Below are positions 56,602 to 64,000 of a DNA stretch of 64,000 bases, piece by piece. The notes beneath the pieces are model-generated. The model was not told where the DNA came from, ran no database searches, and saw only the letters and a list, made by a program, of their open reading frames with translations. The position numbers and the translations under genes are program-made. The DNA comes from Leptoclinus maculatus (Eukaryota > Chordata > Actinopteri > Perciformes > Stichaeidae): positions 4,024,542 to 4,088,541 of the forward strand of contig JAVDOI010000007.1 in assembly GCA_032191485.1 (NCBI GenBank). The letters are read 5' to 3'. Every line of letters starts with the position of its first letter. Positions within the stretch are counted from its first letter, which is position 1.

Positions 56602-57153
56602 CAGTGGCGGAAGCAGTATTCAGATCTTTAACTTACTTAAGTAAAAGTAGCAATACTGCAATGTAAAAAATACTATGTAACAAGTTTTCAACATTTTACT
56701 GAAGAAAAAGTACAAAAAGTATTGGCATCAAAATGTGCTTGAAGTGCCACCTTTAAGAGTATTAATTACACAGAATGGCCCATTTCGTAGTAGTATGTAC
56801 TGTTTATGATATCAGTATAATTAGTGATGCATTATCACTTTGTTCATCACTTAAATGTTGCAACTGGTAAAGACTTTATTTGCTTTATACACTGCTGGGT
56901 ATCTTAACCTACAATAATACATCATGATTTATTTGTTAATTATATTTTTGCCTTAATAATCTGGATCTACAAAGTAACTCAAGTTGTCCTGTGAATGCAG
57001 TGAAGTAAAAAGTACAATATTTGACCCTGAAATGTAGTAGAGTAGAACCATAAAGTAGCATAAAATGGAAATACTCATGTAAAGTACAAGTACCTTAAAA
57101 TTGTACTTAAGTACAGTGCTTGAGTAAATGTACTGAGTTACTTTCCACCACTG
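56602..57153. mobile_element. hAT MITE (CAGTGG(C/T)GGAA ends)
   Basis: The left end CAGTGGCGGAAGCAGTATTC and the right end, reversed, CAGTGGTGGAAAGTAACTCA are inverted repeats, with flanks CTGTTCAG (56594-56601) and CTCTTCAG (57154-57161), an 8-bp duplication with one change. The interior is rich in TACTTAAGTA-like palindromes. The element is non-coding, 552 bp. Confidence 0.85.
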
Positions 57154-57244
57154 CTCTTCAGTTTTATTGCACCCTTTATTGTTGTTGTCTGATTAAGGAC
57201 AGCAACTTTTTAAAATTAACTTTTTCTTACGTTCTTTGTTTCAG

Positions 57245-57918
57245 GGATCTAGGCTGCAATACATGAAAAGGAATATCCAGCATGTGTTAATACCTAACTT
57301 AAAACCTGCTACTGGGTCCTACCAGTTTGGACCCTCAAGCATCACCAGAAAAGATTTGAATCATCTCGAGACATTTTTTAAGTGTAAATCTGATGTACAC
57401 ATGGTTCCAGTTTTGAAAACTGTAATGAGGAAATTTGAAACCTCTGGTGCGCATTCGATGATAATTGGCTATTCACTGAAGTAAGAGACATTTTGTGTCC
57501 AATAAAATTAAACACAAATATTTGCATATTCATTCTGGATTTTTCAATGACAGAGATGGAGTTGATGTAATTGTAAGAATTTTTTATTTGGCAACACACT
57601 TTTTTCAACATTTCTTTTATAAGACACAATAACTGTTCCAGAGAGGGTATGTTAACATAGGCGTCAGGAACAAATTAGAACCAAAATTCCTTAAACTGAT
57701 ATTTAGAGATCCACAACTAAATCTTGAATATATTGATGCCTGCCATTACATTGTATTAACCACAAAATGCTGTTGAAGTGGATTTAGAATTTTTCGTAGG
57801 AAGTAATAATTTTGTCGTAACATAAATGTGGATGTGGAATGAATATTTCCAAGTTTGTGTTTTTAGCAAATCGTATTTTGAAGTCTACCTCGTGAGTTTC
57901 CGTTCATCTCTTCGCTAA
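57245..57918 (+). CDS. Candidate small gene, two putative exons, function unknown
   Basis: Exon A (57245-57480) has a good acceptor (TTTGTTTCAG) and an excellent donor (AA|GTAAGAG). It reads GSRLQYMKRNIQHVLIPNLK at its start and SGAHSMIIGYSL at its end. Exon B (57867-57918), behind TTTTTAG, continues in the same frame as NKSYFEVYLVSFRSSLR and a TAA stop. If the donor is not used, exon A ends KLK-like at TAA 57482-57484 and an AATAAA follows at 57501-57506, a complete 3' end. Upstream the only nearby ATG in an ETS-promoter context (56464) is separated by a weak donor, so the first exon is unproven. I do not recognise the protein. It may be an orphan or a gene fragment. Confidence 0.35.
57501..57506 (+). 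terminator. Polyadenylation signal AATAAA after candidate exon A
   Basis: AATAAA lies 17 bases after the in-frame TAA of the unspliced form of the small candidate gene. Confidence 0.4.
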
Positions 57919-58116
57919 TGCTGGCGATCTTGACGGAGCTTGCAGAAGGTCGCGGTGACGCCATGACGCTCTCGTACCAGTGGGTGGCGCTGCAGGTCAA
58001 AGAAAGAAACCGTCAGGGTGGCCTCAAAGTGACATTTAGGGAAGTACAGGTGGAGCAGAAAGCTGCCCCTGTCAACGTCGGCGACTCTGCTATTCTATAA
58101 CGTATTCAGTCGTAAA
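57895..58116. promoter_or_regulatory. CpG-enriched block, possible fam169b 5' UTR exon and promoter
   Basis: This block is richer in CG dinucleotides than its surroundings. On the plus strand it ends in AAA|GTAAGT (donor at 58117), a perfect splice donor, and would join to an acceptor ATAAACAG just before 58785 ahead of the fam169b start. It also contains a 60-codon open frame (57918-58100) starting MLAILTELAEGRGDAMTL that stops before the donor and so would act as an upstream ORF. On the minus strand an ATG at 57964 opens MASPRPSASSVKIASISEEM and reaches a possible donor at 57894. Confidence 0.4.
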
Positions 58117-58802
58117 GTAAGTCCATTGTTACCGTACTAAATTAGGCCCACAGTAACACCATCATTATGAAGTCGCTTTGCGAGGCCTTATGGGTATTGT
58201 TGTCCTTGCATGTTCTGCTTGTTAGCATTGTTCAGTTAGCAGTTCAAAGTGCGATGCTGCGTATCAGTCATACAATTATGAACAGTCAGACTGTCACTTC
58301 AATGCTACCGTGCACGTGAAGTCGCGTAAGGACGTCACATATCACTCGAACCACTTCTCTGATTTCAAATAAAGAGTTAGCTTGCTAATACAGTCAAGTG
58401 GACTTTATTGAGGTAACTTTAAACGACTTTTAACGGAGACACTCATCCATCCAACGTCCACTGTGGAAGTGTTGCCTGAAAGCTAATGTTTAGCTTGCTA
58501 ATCAGCTCCACCTGCGTTGATTACTGTAATGTATGTACCGATCTTACCATAAGGAACTAACAGCTTGGCAAATGTCTAAATGTACCCGCTACTTCATCGT
58601 ATGCACAAGCAAGGCGACTTTAAATTGACAGGATTATTGACGTAGTATGGTGGAAAGACAGTTATTCGAGAAAACTGGACGAAATAGTCAGTTTATCCCC
58701 AATTGATAAGTAATTACATTCACGAAGCCGTTACTTGTTGATTATTTAAAGCCCTTGTACAATGTGTTCCTATCCCATAAACAGTTGTATTGTCGAGAGG
58801 CC

Positions 58803-61800
58803 ATGTACCCTGTAGACCTTCCAGCCGTGGTCGACACTGACCTGACATCAGCATCTGAGGAGTACCTCTCCTCTTTGGAGTCAAGGCCTGATGATAACGA
58901 GTGGTTTCAATTATCACAGACTTCAAAGGTACCACCACACTTATAATAACCTTTTCCATAATGACCATGATGGTGTTTTTTGTTTTTTGTACTATTTCCA
59001 ATTAAGTAAAGTAAATCTCTACAATATTAATATCTTGATTACTTCTCAATTGAATTACTGATAACACTTGGGAGCATGGTGGAGGTGGACATTGTTGACT
59101 GGTTCATCTTTTGGTTCCTGAAATGTTTCCTCTGTAGTACAGCCATTCTGTTTGACATTAGGATGTTTTGGGAAAAGAGTACAGAGCTTTTGTTGAAGTT
59201 GTCTTCCTGTCAGCTCAGGTAGCGATAACAGCAAACCATGTGAGGCGGTTGCAGCTGTTTGAGGACGACCAACCCGACTGCCCACTGCTGGCTCTTCACC
59301 CTCCTGATGATCCAACACAAGGTTAGGGACTGAACTCAGTGTCCTTATCAGACACCCATGAAGACAAAAGACTAATGCTCTCTGCTCTACTTTCCAGTGG
59401 TGGCTTTATACCTGCATGAGAAGTGGTGGCACGTGGACGACGTCTTACGCACTTCGAGCAACTCCAGAATTGGTTTGATTTCGGTAACTGATGTCAGCAT
59501 TTAAATTAATTTGTCCCGACAGTTAGTGCAATGTGTGTCTTTGGAAGGGCACTGAAGGGCACTGACTGAGAATGGCAATTGTACGGAATCTGAGAGCAGC
59601 CGAGTTTGCAGTCATTTTTTTCTACTCCGGTATCCTCAAGATCCTTCGTCATCTTGGGATAACAAAGATGTTTTCTCATGATAAGAAGTTAATTAACGAG
59701 GCAATTATCTTGTTCTTTTGAGAAAACAAATACTGTTATCCTGATTTGAAGGGATATTTTTTCTTTTACGACATTCAGTCATGCTTATAACAGAGGAATC
59801 TACGGCCTGTTCCTGCCGACTTTCTTGGCTCCAGAATTTCGTATTAGCAATTCAGAGTAGCTGATTTACATGTTTATTTATGAGACATGACTCGTTTTCT
59901 TAAAAACTTCTTTATAACATTATAATTTACTCCTGAAGTTGAGATGAAGATTTCAAAAGTATTGTACGATTGGGATTCTTTTCTATTCATTAAACTACAG
60001 GCCTATGTAGGCCTAGGTCGGATAAAATAGTGAAGTTGCTTATCATCGAGGTCATCCTTCTTTAGTCAGGAAAATGTCAACTTCTAAGTAAACTCTAAAG
60101 AAAATGTGAAGTCAGCAACTTAATAGAATGGTGAGTCATGGTTTACAAAGTTTATGTTGGACTAAAGACACACAGTTATGAGGTTGATGGCGCTGCACTG
60201 TAAGCTAATGCTAGCTTCGCAGAGTGACAGTTACTTTTTTTGTTGTTTTGCCAGTTGACAGAGTTAAAGTTGAAACCAACAGTCGTGGCTTAAATTTTCA
60301 TTTGCTGCTGCTTGTTAAGACATCGTTTTATATGACATATAAATCCCAGTTAAAATCTTAGCTCTTCTCGATTTTAAGGTTGTGATTTTGCCGTGCTGGT
60401 TGTTCTCATCCGTGTTCATGTTTGGCCCAGGTGCAGTCGCTTATGGAGAGGGTGATTGTGTTCCTGCTCAGTCAGGTGGTGGAGAGGTCCCCACAGGAGA
60501 AGGTGTTGTTCTCCCTGCACCCCCGCACCGAGAGCTGCAAACTGCTGTGGAGAGACGGCCAGGCGATCGGCTTCTACACCATCAAACACAAAGGTAGGGT
60601 GGAGGAGGAGAGTGAGAGTGTGGAGGAGGTTGCTCCTTCCTGCTCCTCCGTCACAGATGTATTTTTACATGTCAATTTCTAGCATTAAAAGAAATTCCCA
60701 GGCAGCAACTTCCTGGTCTGAAAAGTGAAGCTAATGCAGAAGTGCCTTAAACCTGTATTCTTTCTACTGGCTATCAGGGGGCAACTCCTCTGGTTGTATA
60801 TGAGAAAATGACTCTACTTCTCTCTTGATTTATTACCTCAGTAAACATTGTAAACATGAGTTTATGTTCTCAATCTCTAGTTTCAAGTCTTCTTTAATAC
60901 AGCATGATGTTCATTTAGTAAATTATGGTCCATTTAGAGTCAAATAAAATATAGGCACCTGCAGAAATCGGATGTTTGCACGGCAAGTCTCAGAGCTTAA
61001 CAAGCATCCACAGAGAACCTGCATCAATTACCACAGTGCCATTAGCAAGAAAGATCAAAAATGATACTTTTTAAGAAATGTGATGACGTTAAATTCCAGA
61101 AAACATTTTAGGGATCCGCGGCAACCCTGTTAAAACAGAGTAGGCTTGTAGCCTACCGCAGGTTGGTTAAGACTTCTATCAATATCACAAATCAACTGAA
61201 TGGAAACAGATGCATCCACTAACCTAACCATAACCATAACAATAGTCAGCATGCTAGTCATTAGCATTAGTGATTAGCATATGCTAATTTAAAGGACTAT
61301 CATAAACAGTAAGTTAAAATCAGTTCGGCTATATGTATAGTATCATAGATCAAGCCCAGATGTTTATGTGGTGCTTTTTATTCTCGGCCCTCTCGTGTCT
61401 CAAGGCTTCAAAACCAATGGTTGAGGTCACGGTGACTACGTCCACTTATTAGATACAGTCTATGATTCCTCCTTACTTACAGGAATGGCGCACTCCGTCT
61501 CTAAAAAAAGACAACTACTATATAAAGAGGTAATTATTACTTTTTAAATGTAAGTAAATTCTATTTATTATTGTAGAAAAAAACATGCAGACCATAAATA
61601 TGATCAAAAACATGGTTATGGTTCATCAAAACGTTTTGTGAATGTAATATTGGCCGTTATGAAAATTGTTAAACTCTTTTGTTAGATTGTGCTCTATTCT
61701 ACAGTTGTATGTGTTATTTACTGTGATGATGTGCATTGGTTAAAACTGTAACTCACGTATTTCAGGCAGTCTGTGTGACGGCTGGAGCGGTCGCTGTTAC

Positions 61801-63167
61801 CTGTTGCCTGCTCTGGACACGGTGCTGGTGAGGAGGAGCTGGAGGAGGAAAGGCCACGGTCTTCAGATGCTGGCAGATTTCTGCTCCTCGTTCTCCGCAG
61901 AGCAGTTTCTGGGAGTCAGCTCTCCATTATCACTCAGCATGGTGGCAGGTCAGCCAAGGTTCTCTTTTATCCCCCGCAAAGCCCATTTATTCGTTAATTT
62001 ACATTCTCGTTCTCTTCCTTCCTTTCTTCATTTTGTATTATCTAGATCAGTGGTTCTCAACTGGTCTGGCTGCGGGACCCACCATCACCCCTTAATGACA
62101 AGCCGCGACCCAAATCGAGGACAATTTTCAACTTCTCAAATTAATTTAATGAAAAGATGGTGCAGTTTGAACCTGAGCTGAAAATGTCTCTGCAGTCGTA
62201 GTATAGGGAGCTCTCTTGTGCAGAGAAATGGTTCCTGTAAGTCCCCGTCCCACACATGTTTCACGTAAACGAGTAAAACTGCTTTGTTTGTTATGTCTGT
62301 AGATTCGTCCATTTGTAATGCAAAATGACCACTTGCCTAAATTCAAGCTGTGGTCTGTTGTTTGATGTCATCAGGCCTTTGCCTGAAAAAAAAATATATA
62401 TATATATATATTTTGAAGGGGATTTTTTTATGCTGCGGAATGCCTTCTATTCACACTCCGTAACAATATTTGGCGTTAATGCCTTGTAATGCTAATATCA
62501 GCAGGGGATAAACTGAAAACTATACCTCTGTCAAATGAGACGAATTGAAGACACTGAAAACGGGTCCGCGACCCACTTTTGGGTCGCAACCCACCAGTTG
62601 AGAATCACTGATCTAGATGAGACTTGTTGAGACATATTTGGCAGACAAATGTATATTTCCTGTAATTCTTTTTGTCGTGATCCTGGCTGCATTGACGCCG
62701 TATGGTAATAATTAACAAAATTATTTGAAAATTTTCACATCCCCATGCACTCCGAGATGATTTATTCATGTTCCATGGCAGATCAAACACCTAAAAGTCA
62801 CAACACTATAAAGATCAAGTAGTTTTGTTCCGCTGTGGCATTTTAATAACTATTTCCCCACAATGCCACAGAGATCCTCTGATAGTAATGACTATCTGAA
62901 AGCTGAGCGTTTGATTTTTAAGAAGGCAGTGTGTGAATGCAGCACATACAACCTCTTCTTTCTTTCTTTTAAATTAACTAATGCTATAGCAACCAGTTGG
63001 TTGTGTCTCCTGTGTGTTCAGTGTGCAGGAGCTTTCTGCAGCAGCACGAGGAACATCTGGAGCATCTGTATGAGGTGGAGGCTCCAGGGGGCTGGACTCA
63101 ACGACGGAACATCTGGCTCAGCATCCGGCTAGGCCGCTACTCCCTCGGTGCAGATTATATTTATTGA
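58803..63167 (+). CDS. fam169b: fam169b-like gene, six coding exons, about 268 aa
   Basis: Exons: 58803-58928, 59219-59321, 59398-59483, 60431-60593, 61766-61948, 63022-63167. All introns are GT-AG and phases agree (807 coding bases). It starts MYPVDLPAVVDTDLTSASEE, matching the YPVD start of FAM169 proteins. Further matches are LALHPPDDP, LYLHEKWWHVDDVLRTS, RVIVFLLSQVVER, CKLLWRDGQAIGFYTIK, LPALDTVLVRRSWRRKGHG and HLYEVEAPGGWTQR. RRKGHG fits the RxxGxG acetyl-CoA loop of GNAT folds, and the WRDGQAIGFY strand precedes it as in that fold; enzymatic activity is not established for this family. FAM169A is far longer, with a disordered tail. The 3' end is uncertain: the last exon either stops at TGA 63165-63167 or splices at 63148. 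Confidence 0.85.
60701..61464 (-). repeat. Dispersed repeat family R1, copy H, in fam169b intron 4, centre replaced
   Basis: 60701-60952 matches the TGAAGCTAATGCAGAAGTGC end through GTCCATTTAGAGTCAAATA, and about 61395-61464 matches the other end (GGTGACTACGTCCACTTATT). The middle, including the YY1-like block, is missing and replaced by unrelated sequence. Confidence 0.7.
62048..62610. mobile_element. hAT MITE with perfect 8-bp TSD (ATCTAGAT), fam169b intron 5
   Basis: ATCTAGAT flanks the element at 62040-62047 and 62611-62618. The ends are CAGTGGTTCTCAACTGGTCT and, reversed, CAGTGATTCTCAACTGGTGG. The 563-bp element is non-coding apart from compositional open frames and holds a (TA)n at about 62394-62412. 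Confidence 0.93.
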
Positions 63168-63360
63168 ATTTTTTAAATTTCATTTAAATGCTTTTAAGAA
63201 TTTCACGGATTAGATGTCATACTGAAAAGCATAGTTTCACAAAGATTCCTTTGTTTTTTTGAGCTTGAGGATGAATGAAATCCAGAGTCTGCCTCCGCAC
63301 GGCTCTCACCACAGTTGGATTGACAGGCAGAGTGTGGGCTGACAGTGCCTGCAAGCAAGT
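63168..63360. other. fam169b 3' flank, nothing recognised
   Basis: No AATAAA on the plus strand directly after the putative stop, which leaves the 3' end of fam169b open. Confidence 0.35.
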
Positions 63361-63364
63361 ATGG

Positions 63365-63840
63365 ATGTGGCTAACAGTGCTAGCCGCACTAATGTGTTCG
63401 CAGCGCTAATGTGCTTGCTGCGCTAATGTGCTTGCTGCGCTAATGTGCTGGCTGCGCTAATGGCTAACAGTGCTAGAAACAGCAACTGTGCTGACGAAGC
63501 TAACCGTGTTAATGGGGGATAGCTCAGACTCACCGAGGTAACCTGGTATCCGACCACTGTGGGTCAGGATGTCGTTATCAGTGGTGCTAATAGTGCTGAC
63601 ACAAAGGAAGGGAGGGGAAAAGACTGGGAGGTCCAAAGGTTGGAGGGACTTACATGCACTAAAAGGTACGCACGGCCACCCAGGCAACCAAAACAAAGCA
63701 CAGAGAAGCTCAGATTAGGAAGTGACTTCATTCTCTGCTCAGGTAGACATTACCCCACTATATCATTACATGGCTAATAACTGTTTGCTGCTATATTAAT
63801 GCTCTGACTATCGTATAGAGCTTCTTTCAGTACCCCTGAC
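63365..63840. repeat. 20-bp tandem repeat and GCTAA-type composite repeat
   Basis: Four units of GCTGCGCTAATGTGCTTGCT type lie at about 63400-63465. Downstream words (GTAGACATTACCCCACTATA, TATTAATGCTCTGACTATCG) repeat the composite at 49.7 kb. Confidence 0.65.
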
Positions 63841-63847
63841 TCTTATG

Positions 63848-64000
63848 CAGTGGCGGGCCGTGCATTTTATACCCAGGCCTTCACTGCTGTCATGCAGCTG
63901 AAATACCACCGTATAACCACATGATGGCACCACAGCTATTATTCGTTTCTAAGGCTGTAACTATGTACGTACTCGTATTAAACCGTTCGGTACGAGGCTT
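63848..64000 (-). mobile_element. hAT of the CAGTGG(T/C)GGGCCGT family, cut by the window end
   Basis: CAGTGGCGGGCCGTGCATTT matches the reversed right end of the 22291-23581 copy, and AACCGTTCGGTACGAGGC at 63980-63997 matches the block inside that copy at about 23420-23440 in the corresponding position. Confidence 0.75.

Noticed and set aside
57378..57629. 83-codon minus-strand frame opposite candidate exon A
   Set aside because: No splice signals or ATG context on that strand; the plus strand has better splice and polyadenylation signals.

Overview
This is vertebrate genomic DNA, most likely from a ray-finned (teleost) fish. Coding sequence is confined to short exons with GT-AG introns. Most of the rest is interspersed repeats, chiefly small non-autonomous hAT elements with clean 8-bp target-site duplications (TSDs), plus Tc1/mariner, piggyBac-like and Harbinger-like elements, LINE/SINE tails, a solo LTR and many (CA)n runs. 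No bacterial features (operons, CRISPR, Shine-Dalgarno sites) are present.

Three protein-coding loci are recognised. (1) znrf1, minus strand: only coding exon 1 (37673-38066) is seen, inside a GC-rich block; the sequence below it down to base 1 reads as a long, transposon-filled first intron, and the RING-encoding exons were not found. (2) ldhd, minus strand, 56342-44108: a complete 11-exon gene whose splice phases all agree and give 496 residues, the mitochondrial FAD-dependent D-lactate dehydrogenase. (3) A fam169b-like gene, plus strand, 58803 to about 63167: six frame-consistent coding exons with a GNAT-type RxxGxG motif. Between ldhd and fam169b a short plus-strand candidate gene (57245-57918) may start from an ETS-like promoter shared head to head with ldhd. 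znrf1 and ldhd are also neighbours in mammals (from memory), so this looks like conserved synteny.

Layout: 1-37.6 kb is transposon-rich presumed znrf1 intron 1, with hAT copies at 3.4, 13.1, 15.6, 20.1, 22.3, 24.2, 25.9 (another nested at 27.0) and 31.8 kb, a DD37E Tc1 relic at 0.2-2.0 kb, a piggyBac-like element at 11.4 kb and a Harbinger-like element at 17.8-19.6 kb carrying C2H2 zinc-finger coding. 37.6-38.8 kb is znrf1 exon 1 and its GC-rich promoter region. 38.8-44.1 kb is intergenic with a SINE and a purine-rich minisatellite. 44.1-56.3 kb is ldhd, with a solo LTR nested in a DNA transposon in intron 10. 57-63.2 kb is the candidate small gene and fam169b. 63.2-64 kb is repeats, ending in a hAT copy cut by the window edge.

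The most notable features beyond the genes are: five hAT families that have lost the catalytic core, each still encoding a BED/zinc-finger N-terminus (one keeps only the C-terminal dimerisation domain instead); a repeat family present about eight times, with a TATA-like end and an internal YY1-like motif; and two ldhd splice donors embedded in tandem repeats.
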